Assembly: GCA_016098155.1 (NCBI GenBank)
Contig: JAAAJB010000119.1
Coordinates: 1-64,000, forward strand
Direction: 5' to 3'
Origin: Actinomortierella ambigua
Lineage: Eukaryota; Mortierellomycota; Mortierellomycetes; Mortierellales; Mortierellaceae
Length of the DNA: 64,000 nt
The translations under genes and the position numbers were made by a program. This document shows, piece by piece, positions 33,960 through 44,923 of this stretch (position 1 is the first letter of the stretch; each line of letters begins with the position of its first letter). Under the pieces are notes generated by a model. It was not told where the DNA came from, made no database searches, and saw only the letters and a program-made list of their open reading frames with translations.

Positions 33960-35791
33960 ATGCCCATCTCACTGAGAAAGAAGAAGGAGTTCATCGCCGT
34001 GGTTCTCGCCGGTTACGGAAATGGGTACGAAGCCAATGTGCATTACTGGGCAGGACTGGCCTTCGAGAAGAGAATGCACGCCTCGACACCACAATGCTAA
34101 TAATGGTGTTGAAAACGCGCTTATCTCTCAACCATACGTACTATTGGTTAGACTCTATCCATTGACAGAGGACAGCAACATGCCCAAGGCGCTGCTGCCG
34201 ATTGCCAACCAGCCAATGATTTCGTATCCGCTTGCATGGCTGGAGTCCTCGGGCGTTACAGGTAAGCCAGAAACCCCAATTGGGCATGGGTCCGTCCGAC
34301 AAGGGAATAATGCGTCCATGTTAACCGCATCTCGCATCTCTCGTCTATGCCCTCCCACCATCCTATAGATGTGATTGTTTTGAGCGTATCGTCAGGATCG
34401 AAGAAGCTTGGCCATTACTTGGACCGCGTGTATGAGGGCCCCTTGAACATCTCGTTGGAGGTGGTGGATGACAACACGGGTACGGCCGAGGCACTGACAC
34501 AGATCAAGGACAAGATCACGACAGATTTCATTGTGATGAGCTGCGACATGCTGACAGACCTGATCCCACACCAGTTCCTCGACACTCACCGGTCCGCGGG
34601 CCCAGCCGTCACGGCCATGTTCTTTGAACCTAGCAAGGCCGAAGGCGGTCCCTCTGGATCCAGCAAGGCTCGTGGTATGTGACATGAAACCCCCCCCCCG
34701 ACAGTCAAATAGTACAACTTTACATGCTCGCAACCGGCTGGACCTTACTTTCTAACAGACTTTTTATGTTTATTTGTTTGATATATATTGTAGAGGTTGT
34801 CCAGTATGTTGGTGTGGATGCATGCAACTCGCAATTGGTGTACCTGAACAACTCGGAGCAAATGGATCCGGATGATTTCTCGCTGCGTATCTCGCTGTTG
34901 GAGAAGCACCCCGTGATGAACATGAGCCGACTGTTGCTAGACGGACACCTGTATGTCTTTAAACGCTGGGTTATCGACGTGATCAGCGAGGTCGCCCAGA
35001 AGCGAACCTTGGCCAGCATCAAAGCCCATGTACTGCCGCTCTTGGTCAAGAGTCAGCATCACCGCAGCCTTGCTGAGCAAGAAGGAGTCATCAAAGGTAA
35101 CAAAAAAATAATAGCTGTGTGCATGCATGTTGCTCGCATATGTTTGTAACATTGATTCCCCCTCCCCCTTTCTCTCTCATCATGACTCAAATCTTTCGAT
35201 CACCATTTTTTTCGCCTTATTTTAGCTTACGAGGCGTCGCAGGACCATAATTTAGGAACGACCAAGCTGGCCTATTCGCTTTCGACGACGCAACTGTCAG
35301 AGGAGAAGAAGAAGCCCGCAGGCCGTGTGGACGAATGGAAGAGCCCCATCAAATGCCAGGCGTTTGTGCTGCCGACAGGCATCTACTGCCGGCGAGCAAA
35401 CTCGATCGCCAACTATTATGAGGCCAACCGGTATTTCACAAAGACGACGGACAAGGTGCGGAACCCGGGAGCGTCGACGCAGGTGCAGACGCAGGTCGGC
35501 GCCGACTCGCTGATTGGCGCGGACACAAAGATTGGGGAGCGGTCGTCGATCAAGAAGTCGACGATTGGATCGCATGTGACGATTGGCAAGAATGTGAAGA
35601 TTGTGAGCTCGATTGTGATGGACCATGCCGTGATCGAGGACGGCGTCCGGTTGGAGGGCTGTATCTTGTGCAGTACCAGCAAGGTATGCGAAAAGTCCAG
35701 CCTGAAGGACTGTGAGGTCGGTGGCAACTTCCGTGTAGAGAAGGAGACGACGGCGCGGAATGAGCAATTGGTAGACTTCCAGGAGCAGTAG
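33960..35791 (+). CDS. GCD1: translation initiation factor eIF2B gamma subunit
   Basis: Five exons: 33960-34024, 34152-34261, 34369-34674, 34794-35096 and 35226-35791, giving 449 aa. Subunit of the guanine-nucleotide exchange factor that recharges eIF2 with GTP; gamma and epsilon form the catalytic subcomplex. N-terminal nucleotidyltransferase-like domain: FIAVVLAGYGNG, LYPLTED, then MPKALLPIANQPMISYPLAWLE, with VSCDM-type core at FIVMSCDMLTD. The C-terminal third is a left-handed beta-helix of hexapeptide repeats (VGADSLIGADTKIGERSS, STIGSHVTIGKNVKI and SSIVMDHAVIEDGVRLEGCIL). All splice junctions keep phase. Cytosolic. The window's intron phase and the TEDSN residues support the joining of exon 1 to exon 2. 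Confidence 0.92.
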
Positions 35792-36245
35792 TAAGATAGT
35801 GCCCTCTTCTCTCTTTTTTTTTAAGAAAAAAAAAGTGATGGTTTTGTAGGATCGAGCAATACTATGAGTGTACCATTTAGTCGGTGCTGTGTTCGGACCC
35901 AGGCAAGCTCGCTTGTGACTGTGTTGTGTCGATTGCTCCAAGAGGCACATTTTTTTCTTTTGCCTCGCTCACCAGCCACCAGAAATCTGTGCAAACAACA
36001 CATTTTGCTGGAGTTGAAAGAAAAGTGTGTCTGTCCCCTGTTGCTTGCTCCCACTCTCATTCACGGTGCATGCATCCCCCCACTCGGCCCTCTTGCATTG
36101 CATTCTCTCATTTCCAACCCCTTTTATTGCCAGTGATATTGGCCCTCAGCATCGACTATTGTTAGCTCATAGAGCTTTTCGATAAACACCAGTTTCCTGG
36201 AACGACCTTCCCCTTTCCTCCCTACCCCATTATACATAATACACC
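35792..36245. other. intergenic GCD1-UTP15
   Basis: 454 bp. T/A run just after the GCD1 stop (35812-35834), then a CT-rich leader before UTP15. No gene. Confidence 0.55.
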
Positions 36246-38131
36246 ATGTCAAGCGATTTTAAATCCTTGACAATCAAGAAATACCCTCGTCTGCCCGGCC
36301 GTAAGACGCCTGAGGCAAGATATTGGCGTAAATTCAAGGTAATTAGACTGTTTGAAGACCCTTGAAAGAAATCGCTGGCGATGATGATCACAGTGTTGCC
36401 TGGACTGTAGTGCTGATCGATTCCTCTTTTTCCTCGCTTGATATTTCTTGTTCATAATGTTGCTACCGCTTCTTTAAAAACAAATAGTCGCCGATTGTAG
36501 TGAAGGAATTCTCGGCGGTGACATCGATCCACTTCTCGGAGACGAAACCCCATGACTTTGCGGTGACGGCGTCGGCACGAGTGCAGATCTACAGCTCGAA
36601 AACACACCAACCCAAAAAGACCATCTCGCGCTTCAAGGATATCGCCTATTCGGGTAACATCCGTTCTGACGGTCGCCTGGTCGTTGCTGGCGATGCTACG
36701 GGCATGATCCAGATCTTCGATATCGGCAGCCGTGCTATCTTGCGTACTTTCCGGGAACATAAGCAGTAAGGAAGAAGGGCAACCCCTAAAGCTGACAGTT
36801 ATTTGTGAGGGGGGGTTATTTTGAAGCAACCTGATCAGCTTTTCCTTCGTTGTCCTTAACATCTGCACCCTCCTCTCTATCTCTCTCTCTCGCTCTCCCT
36901 CTCTTTCCCAACAACCTCTTTGTTTTATTTCACTGTTTATGATAGCCCTGTTCATGTCACAAAGTTCTCGTCGGACAAGACTCAGATCATGTCGGCGTCG
37001 GACGACAAGACGGTGCGCGTGTGGGACATGCCGAGCGAGGCGGCGATTAACATCTTTACAGGACACAGCGATTACGTGCGCTCAGGAATGGTGTCGCAGG
37101 CGAACCCCCATCTGGTGCTGTCGGGCTCGTACGATCAGACAGTCAAGTTGTGGGACATGCGTACCCAGGGATGCGTGATGACAATGAATCATGGTGCTCC
37201 TGTCGAGTGTGTCGAAATGTTCCCCGATGGTGGTGTCGTACTCTCGGGAGGTGGACCGATCGTCAAGGTGTTTGATCTCTTGGCCGGTGGCCGACCCATG
37301 CACACGCTGTCGAACCATCAAAAGACGGTCACGTCCATGTGTTTTGATCACTCGTCCTCGCGCCTGTTGACGGGATCGCTGGATCACCATGTCAAGGTCT
37401 ACAATGTTCAGGACTATAGCGTCGTGCACAGTGTCAAGTACCCAGCCCCCGTGATGAGCGTTGGATTGTCACCGGATGATACGCATCTGGTGGCCGGTAT
37501 GGCGGGAGGATTGTTGTCGATCCGGCAACGGTCGGTGAAGACGGCAGAAAAGGAGACTCGACGAGCGATCCAGATGCAGGAGCGTGGAGGCACGTACAAG
37601 TTTTTCGTGCGTGGCCAGAACCACGTGCCCGGCGAGGCAGATTTCAAGGTGGAGTCGCAGCGTAAGAAGCGGTTGCGAGAGTATGACCGATATCTGAAGG
37701 CGTTCCAGTATGGCAACGCGCTGGATGCGTGTCTGCGGACGAACCAACCGGCTGTGACGACGGTGTCGTTGATCCAGGAGCTGGTCCACCGTGATGGCCT
37801 CCGAGCGGCATTGTCCGGTCGCGACGATATCTCGCTGGAGCCATTGGCGCAGTTTTTGGTGAAGCATATCAACAATCCCCGGTATACGGCACTGCTGTGC
37901 GATGTGACGACGGTGCTGATTGACATGTACACGGCGGTGCTGGGCCAGTCGCCGTTGATTGACGAGTTGTTTATGCGCTTGAGGACGAAGGTCAAGCACG
38001 AGCTGGCCTTCCAGCAGCAGCTGATGGCGGTCGTTGGCTCGATGGAGATGCTGTTCGCCAAGAGTACCTCGACGTCTGTCGGCGTGGCTGTCCATAATGA
38101 ACTGGCATCAACGACCAATGCCTCGTCGTAA
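36246..38131 (+). CDS. UTP15: U3 snoRNP-associated protein UTP15
   Basis: Three exons, 36246-36338, 36488-36765 and 36946-38131, giving 518 aa, the same as human UTP15. The N-terminus MSSDFKSLTIKKYPRLPGRKTPEARYWRKFK then SPIVVKEFSAV is family-typical. Seven WD40 blades span about residues 35-330 (SASDDKTVRVWDM, SGSYDQTVKLWDM and TGSLDHHVKVYNV are clear). The UTP15 C-terminal domain follows from the KKRLREYDRYLKAFQYGNALD stretch to LLFAKSTS. Role: t-UTP/UTP-A subcomplex of the small-subunit processome, needed for early pre-rRNA processing and rDNA transcription in the nucleolus. The frame closes with no damage. Confidence 0.95.
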
Positions 38132-38507
38132 AGAGGGGAGAAAAAAAAAACACGCCCGACAATCGTCCTCCTCCCTCCCTCTTTCTCTTGTCATTATTTT
38201 GCATCTCGATTATCATTGTCATTGTCAATAAATCATCTCTCTCTCTAACACTTCCAGCCATTTTTTGCTTTTGACTCTTTGTCGAAACAATAACTTTCCC
38301 TATGCTGGCCTGGTCATTGTTTCGTTTGTTTGGGCTACCCCTCCCCCGCTTTTAAGATTTTCAAAGTAGAGTGATCTGTGAGCCGAAATCAGGACCCCAA
38401 AATCACAGGGTCAGAGTCGTTCGAGCGGCTCGCCATGTACTGTACAAAATAAATGGATGGCCGCTTTCTCTCTTCCTCCTTCCAAACTCCCTACATCTCC
38501 CCCAACA
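38132..38507. other. intergenic UTP15 - epoxide hydrolase A
   Basis: 376 bp. It holds the UTP15 AATAAA signal at 38227-38232, and a pyrimidine-rich leader before the next gene. No TATA box is evident. Confidence 0.5.
38227..38232 (+). terminator. AATAAA poly(A) signal of UTP15
   Basis: AATAAA 96 nt after the UTP15 stop, within a T/C-rich 3' UTR. Confidence 0.5.
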
Positions 38508-40094
38508 ATGTCCCAAGGAAACCACCATATAGATTATCAGACAAACATCCGCGGCCCTGCCAATCACCATCAGCAGCAGATTCGCAGGCCCGAGTCGTGG
38601 CTGATCCGCATCCTTTCATCCAAAGTGGTTGCGCGACTAGCGATACTCTGTGTACGCATGTTCACCCCGTTGATGCTGCTCATGCCACGTCGTCCGCAGT
38701 GGACGGTCCGGCGCAAGTGTACCCAAGTCTTCCTCGATCCAGCCTCATTCAGCCACTACTATACGACTCTGGGTGGATACCGCTACCGTAAATTAATTTT
38801 CCCTCCTATGCTTTCCCCACGCGATCGCTGGTTCTTTTTTTTTCGCTCGTTAATTTCTGCTACCTGTCCTCTCCTTTAATCCTTCGCCCCCTTCTCCTCC
38901 TAGACTATGTCGATGAGGGGCCCAAGGATGGCCCAGTGCTGTTTTTCGTCCACGGGTTCCCCGACTTTTGGTACGGCTGGCGACACCAGATCCGCTATTT
39001 CTCTCAGAAGGGATACCGAGTGATTGCGATTGACAAGCTTGGCTATGGCGAGACGGACAAGCCTGTGGTGTCGTTGGAAAGGACCCACCCATACACGGTC
39101 AAGCGGATTGCAGGCCATATTAAAGAGCTATTGGACCAGCTCCAGATCCAGCAAGTGGTCGTGGTCGGCCATGATTGGGGCGCGATTGTCGCGGGCAAGG
39201 TCGCGAGCTGGTATCCTGAACGTTGCCGGGCCTATATCTCGTAAGTTCTAGTCTGGCTAATGTGGGAAAGGGTATTGTCTGTGGTAGTGGTAGGACAGGA
39301 AGGGGAGGGGTACATGTGGAAACAATATAACTTATTGATGCACAAACCCTCCCCCCGCCCTTACCTGTAGGATTGGCAACCCAATCAGACCTCCAATGAC
39401 CAAGCCAATCTCAGTGGAGAACCTTGTTCAAGAGAATCTTGCGTTTGCGTATTTTGCAGCTTTTGGTCGTGCAGGATGCGAAAAATACCTCAGAAGGGTA
39501 GGTACCAGGGAGAAAGAACAAACCCCCCCCCCTCCCTCCACCTGACCCTTACCACTTCAATGGCGGACTGACCTACGTCTCTCAACAAAAAAAAATGGTC
39601 GCATCTTGATCTTCTCGATGGTATGAAGGTGCCAGCCATGATCGATCTCCTCTATCCGGACAAGGCTGGCTGTACTGAAAAGGTAAGAAAACTGAAAAAT
39701 AGAAAATAGTGTTTTGAGTTATCTCAGTGTTTGGACACTAAAAAATGATTTCTTGATCAATTATCTCTAGGACCGCAACGTATACATCCAAAACTTTGAG
39801 GCAGGAGGTTGGCACGGCCCACTAAACTACTACCGGACCCTGTATCTCAACTACAAGGACGACATGGGATTGGTCGGCACGAAGCTCAAGGTGCCAACCT
39901 TGTTGGTCATCGTGCGCGGCGACCCGATCCTGACCCAGCGCTACTGTCACAATGTGCCCAAGGACTTTATCGAGACCTATGAGGAGACCTGGGTCCGAGG
40001 CGGCCACTTCATCCTGAGCGAGGATCCCAAGGGTGTCAATGGCCGCATCGAGGACTATTTGAACAGCCTCCCAGCTGCTGTTTCCCAAAACTGA
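38508..40094 (+). CDS. epoxide hydrolase A, membrane-anchored, alpha/beta-hydrolase fold
   Basis: Five exons: 38508-38787, 38904-39240, 39371-39497, 39629-39682 and 39771-40094, giving 373 aa. First of three tandem paralogues. The N-terminus has a hydrophobic segment (WLIRILSSKVVARLAILC, about residues 25-60) like the membrane anchor of EPHX3/EPHX4-type enzymes. Catalytic set: oxyanion HGFP at 110-113, nucleophile Asp184 in GHDWG, acid Asp317 in RGDPIL, base His345 in GGHF, and the ring-polarising Tyr region LNYYRTLYLNY. Reaction: hydrolysis of an epoxide to a vicinal diol; substrate unknown. The fourth exon is small (54 nt); its junction EKYLRR|VPAMIDL is the least certain. An alternative in-frame ATG at 38457 would add 17 residues. 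Haloalkane dehalogenase is the nearest alternative family. Confidence 0.85.
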
Positions 40095-40732
40095 TCTCCC
40101 TACGAACAGGCTATGAGGCGCGATGTATCCTGCCATCTGTTTAGGATGCAAATTTACATACAATTTTCTTTATTTTTTGGGAGTATCTCGAAACGGGACA
40201 GGAGCTTCTTACGATAGTAGTAAATATGATGTGGCGGGTGTTTACATCAAGAAGACCTACATTACTGTACGACTCATTATCATTGTCCCTGTCGCCACAC
40301 CTTCACATTGGCCCCCAAAGGTTTTCACACTTCTTTAGTTTTTGCTTTGGGGAATATCATGAAAGCCAGCATTGAGAAGGACCCCTCTCAGCACAAATGC
40401 ATGAAGATAGCAGATGCTAAAAAAATAAATTGAAGCCCCAGGGCTGGTACCCGATGTGTGGATCGCTTTGGGAGATGACCCTTCAAGAAACTGAAAATGG
40501 CGAGAACATATGTATGAGGCGTGGAACATGAGGCGTGGAGCAGACGTGGTGTATGCAGGAAAGGTCGTCCAATTTTGTGACAAACGGAAGGAGAATGGCT
40601 AACCTGTTTTTGCGCATACCCTAATATACATGAACGTATAAAAGCACCCACGGAGTGTGGTTTCTCTCTCTCTCTCTCTCTGCTACTCTTCTACAGCGCA
40701 CTTTACACTTCTCTTTTTTCCACTTGCACCCA
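40095..40732. other. intergenic epoxide hydrolase A-B
   Basis: 638 bp. It contains a twofold direct repeat of ATGAGGCGTGGA near 40513-40540, a TATAAAAG box and a (TC)n run at 40663-40680. No gene. Confidence 0.55.
40637..40644 (+). promoter_or_regulatory. TATA box of epoxide hydrolase B
   Basis: TATAAAAG about 90 nt upstream of the ATG at 40733. A CT-rich leader follows. Confidence 0.6.
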
Positions 40733-42617
40733 ATGTTCAGCATTGACCCGTCGAGGTAGTGACCCTCAATGTTGATTAACCCTTTGTTTACCACATCCAC
40801 TTTTTCAATTCTTCAGTAAAGATAACTCAATGAACACCGTCTTGATGCATTTCTACTCAGCTTCAACCACAAGTACACCACCCTTGGGGGCTTCAAGTAC
40901 CGTATGTTCACACGCTGTCTCTTTTCCAGATGAACTTTGATTTCTAGCAAGAACGCTGTATGAGCCACGAAACCATAGCTAACTATCAAATTCCTTTGAG
41001 CAAACGTTGATAGACTACATCGAGGAAGGCAACTCAGAGGGGCCAACGTTATTGTTGATTCATGGGTTTCCCGATTTCTGGTTTGGTTGGCGGTACCAGA
41101 TCCGCCACCTTGCTGCCCAAGGGTACCATGTCCTCGCCATTGATAATCTTGGAGGAGGCGAAACGGTAATTTCCATAAACTTTGAAGTTTAGACCAAAAA
41201 GTCTTCACCGCGTCGGTTGCTTACTCCGCTTATGTTATTTCTCGCTTTGGTCGTCCAGGACGTCCCCAAGTGTGTAGGGTTAGATGTTCAGCCCTACCGC
41301 TCCAAGAACTTGGCCAAGAATATAGTCGAGCTATTGGATCAACTCCATGTTGACAAGGCCATCATCGTTGGCCACGACTGGTAAAGTTTGTATCGAGTGA
41401 GAAGAGCGGAGAGAACAAAAGGAAAAAAAAATAGAGGCGGTTACGGGAAGGAAAAAAAATCCTCTGAGCCTTCTTTGTGCATGCACAGCAGCACAACACA
41501 TGCTAGTGTGCAAATATTCCCCTCGCACCGTGCAACTCACAAGCCTCTCTCGCTCACACGTTTTTCGTTTTCCTCGACACAAACAAAGGGGTGCGACCAT
41601 TGCCTGGAAAGTTGGCCTTCACTTTCCCGATCGATGCCACGCCGTTATCAGGTTGGACAACTCTTCATAGTTCTCAGTCGTGTATCATGGAAAATAGAAC
41701 ACTGACACATTTGTGCATATCTTTCCTCCTCCCTCTAATAGCGTGGGTAACCCTCACCGGCCACCTACCGCCGAGTATTTTGGCACGGAGGAGTATGTCA
41801 AGGAGAACCCGGCATTTATATATATACCGTTCCTGGAAACACCCGAGTCGGACGACTTTTACTATAGCAATGTATGTTTGACAACTCGATGGAAGGGCCT
41901 TTTTTTTTTTTTTTTTTTTTTGCACCCCTACCTCGAGCTTCTCATCCCACCTACTCAAACGTTCTCCCTGCCTATTCTCACCACCATTGTTTTGCCGTGT
42001 TTCCTGACGGCTATGTACAACCAATTCATAGGTCGCACAAATGATGAGCAGGATGTTCGGCAAGAACACCAGCGACGACAAGATTGGGACGGGCGATGGC
42101 ACGACAGACAAAGATGTTCAGTTTTACATCGACACCTTCACCAAGTCGACCTTCCATGGCCTGCTCAACTACTACCGTTCCTTCCGCCTGAATCACGAAG
42201 ACGAATTGCGTAAGTGAAGGTGAAGAGGAAGAAGGAAGAGGGAAGAATATACTCATGGAGGGAGGAGCCAAAGAAAGCAGACGTTCGTGTTACCATGGTT
42301 TACTTGCTCACTGTGTATTATTCCCTTCCCTTCCTTCCATCGTTCACCTTCTCTCTTGTACACTATTTCTGATAGCTTTTGTCGGAAAACCCTATGTGGT
42401 GCCCTCGTTATTGATGGTGATCCAAAACGATGTGATCCTGAACCCAGCGTACGTAGCTGGCATACCCCAGACTTGCTTCGTCGACCTTGAGCAGGTCGAG
42501 ATCAAGCAAGGCACGCACTTTGTCTTGACAGAGAATCCAGAGGGCGTCAATGCCGAGCTTGACAAGTATCTTGCAAAACTGGTTGCTCGCAGAATCATCA
42601 AGTCCCCAAAAGTGTAG
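40733..42617 (+). CDS. epoxide hydrolase B (alpha/beta-hydrolase fold)
   Basis: Eight exons: 40733-40755, 40861-40901, 41014-41165, 41259-41380, 41589-41651, 41742-41871, 42032-42209 and 42376-42617, giving 316 aa. The first exon encodes only MFSIDPS plus two bases. It was found by matching the AG|C TTC AAC CAC junction shared with paralogue C. Catalytic set: HGFPDFW, nucleophile Asp112 in GHDWG, LLNYYR tyrosines, acid Asp in QNDVIL, and His in THFVLTENP. It lacks the N-terminal membrane segment of paralogue A, so is probably soluble. The segment between the nucleophile and the cap has diverged most (FGTEEYVKENPAF), and the cap holds a Gly/Asp/Thr-rich loop (SDDKIGTGDGTTDKD). The frame is intact, so it is likely functional. 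Confidence 0.83.
41900..41921 (+). repeat. T22 homopolymer in an epoxide hydrolase B intron
   Basis: 22 consecutive T shortly after a donor site, inside intron 41872-42031. Confidence 0.9.
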
Positions 42618-42974
42618 CGCGCACAAGCTATTAGATCGGAAGGGAGGAGAGGGGGGGGGGCAATGGCGGTTCCATTGGACAAGAAACAGAAGATATTGAA
42701 TACAAAGAGGTGGAGCCACAAACAGGCACACATACCCTCGTGCTTGTTATACGGAGTTTGGAGTGCGTTAGGACAGAAGGGTGGGATTTGGGAACACAAA
42801 GCTACTTTGTGTGCAGCAAAGAAGAAGTACAATACTTCTCGAACTGGTCGTGAGTGTAGTTGTTACATTTTTCCCGACCTTTGGCTGCAAGTATATATTG
42901 CCTTGAAACGCCCTCCCTTTCCTCCTCCTCTCTCTTCCTCATCACTTTTCTCATTTCCTCCATTCCTTTCCAAC
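42618..42974. other. intergenic epoxide hydrolase B-C
   Basis: 357 bp with a TATATATT element 83 nt upstream of the next ATG and a CT-rich leader. No gene. Confidence 0.55.
42892..42899 (+). promoter_or_regulatory. TATA element of epoxide hydrolase C
   Basis: TATATATT 76-83 nt upstream of the ATG, at the same distance as the other TATA boxes in this window. Confidence 0.5.
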
Positions 42975-44655
42975 ATGGTCGACGGTAAAGCTCATTACGA
43001 CGCTCTTTTGGCTGCCACCAAGGACATGCCTGTTCCCGCACCCACTGGAGCTTACCATGATCCAGCCAGGTATGAAAAATGAAGGAAAATTCCACACACC
43101 TCCCTTCCCTTACCCCTCAACCGAGGTCAAGCTTGCTTCTCCAAACGTCGTCCTAACGCTCCCCTTTCTATCAATCCGCGACCTATTTAATCCTCTCTGA
43201 TAGCTTCAACCACAAGTTTGCCACAGTCAGCGGCGGTTTCCGTTATCGTGAGTGAATTCCCACTCCCTCCATCGTGTATGGGCGACCACGATCATCACTC
43301 GATCAGTTGCTGATTACTTCTTTTTTTTCTTCTCCTTCTTCTTAGACTATGTCGAGGAGGGTGATCCTTCTGCCCCTACGATCTTGATGGTTCACGGCTT
43401 CCCTGACCTCTGGTACGGATGGCGCCATCAGATCCGCCACTTGGCCAGCCAGGGCTACCATGTCATTGCCGTCGACACCCTTGGATATGGACAGACTGTA
43501 AGTTTTCTTTTTCTGGAATGATGTGTTTTAGCTACTCCTCACTCACTTGTATGAAGGCGGACTACGTACTGTGGTGGGCTTTCCCTGTTTCTCCCTCGAT
43601 CGTTGTGTAGTGAACGCTCTTATTCGAGTGGCCAATCCCGTATTTGGAAGATAATCAGACCGTAAACGTCATTCAACAAACCTGTTAATCTTGATATCTG
43701 ATTCCATCGTGTAGGATGCGCCCAAGGTCGAGCTCGACAAGCTGCACCCTTACAGCACCAAGAACGTCTGCGCCCAGATTTGTGGACTTTTGGATGTCCT
43801 CAACATCCCCAAGGTCATCATCCTCGGCCACGACTGGTATGTGACAACACAAACTTTTCCCTTGTTGCCAACCTAATTTCCTTGTACAAAAAATCTTGAA
43901 CAAGCGTGAGAGCACGAGAGTACTGATCCTGTAATTCTTTGATTTTTCAATGCAAAAGGGGTGGAGCCATTGTCTGGCGCTTTGCCGATTTCCACCCTGA
44001 CCGTGTGAAGGCCGTGATCAGCGTCTGCACCCCAACAACGCCGCTGATGGACACGTTCGTCCCCATCGAGGTCATTGCCATGGCCAACCCAGACTTTGCG
44101 TACCAGATCTTCTTTTCGGATCCCGCCACCACCGAGCTGCTTGACGGCAAGGTAAATACATCTCTAGACTCTGAATGTTACAGTGCCATTAGTACTGACC
44201 CCTCTCACAATGGGTGACAAAATTTTGGCTCAACGATTTACAATTCTTTTTTTTTTTTTTTTTTTTTTTGTTAGATTCGTGAATTTTTGTTCACCGCCCT
44301 CCGGTTCTCCGGTCTGCACGACGAAGAGCTCGACTACTACGTCCAAGAGTTTTCGCGCAACGGTTTCCATGGACCCCTGAACTACTACCGCACACGTCAA
44401 CTCAACTACGAGGATGAGCTGCCTTTGCCCCGCCAGACCAAGCGCCCCCACCCTTCGTGCTTGATTGTGGCGTCGCACGACCCTGTCCTCAAGCCTGCGC
44501 TTTCGGAGAACATGGGCCAGCAATTTGAGAGCTTTGAGCGTGTCTTTGTTACGGCGGGTCATTTCGCCCTGACGGAGAACCCCAAGGAGGTCAATGCCGC
44601 CCTGGACGCGTACTTGGCCAAGCTGCTCCCAGAGGGACCCAAGGCGAAGATTTAA
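42975..44655 (+). CDS. epoxide hydrolase C (alpha/beta-hydrolase fold)
   Basis: Six exons: 42975-43069, 43204-43247, 43346-43497, 43715-43836, 43959-44151 and 44275-44655, giving 328 aa. N-terminus MVDGKAHYDALLAATK with no membrane segment, so probably cytosolic. Catalytic set: HGFPDLWYGW, nucleophile Asp137 in GHDWG, GPLNYYR tyrosine, acid Asp in SHDPVL, and His in AGHFALTENP. Exons 3 and 4 have exactly the lengths of those in paralogue B (152 and 122 nt) and the same phases. Its codons are the most C-ending of the three, which hints that it is the most highly expressed copy. Substrate unknown; candidates from family knowledge are fatty-acid epoxides and xenobiotic epoxides. Confidence 0.87.
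44247..44269 (+). repeat. T23 homopolymer as polypyrimidine tract
   Basis: 23 consecutive T ending 5 nt before the acceptor of the last intron of epoxide hydrolase C. Confidence 0.9.
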
Positions 44656-44923
44656 ATATGGAGATAAAAAAAATGATAGGGGGAGAAGAGGAAATTGTCA
44701 TATATTTTGTATACAACAACAGAACAAACTTAAAAAAACATCGTTTCTTAACAGGACAGGATGCACAGACATGATAAGAAGGAATTTCATTTGGGAAAAA
44801 GGAGTGAGAGAGGGGTATCAAGCTCGACTACCAAACCTCCTGTTACAATGTTTGTCGTTCTTTTTGGTCGACCTCTATGAAAAAAATAAAAAAAAAACCT
44901 CGCAATCCCCCCTCACTTCCGCT

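Noticed and set aside
37414..38118. Overlapping minus-strand ORFs of 208 and 234 codons
   Set aside because: Antisense shadows of UTP15.
38508..44655. Secondary-metabolite gene cluster
   Set aside because: Only hydrolases are present, with no polyketide, peptide or terpene synthase and no P450 in the window.
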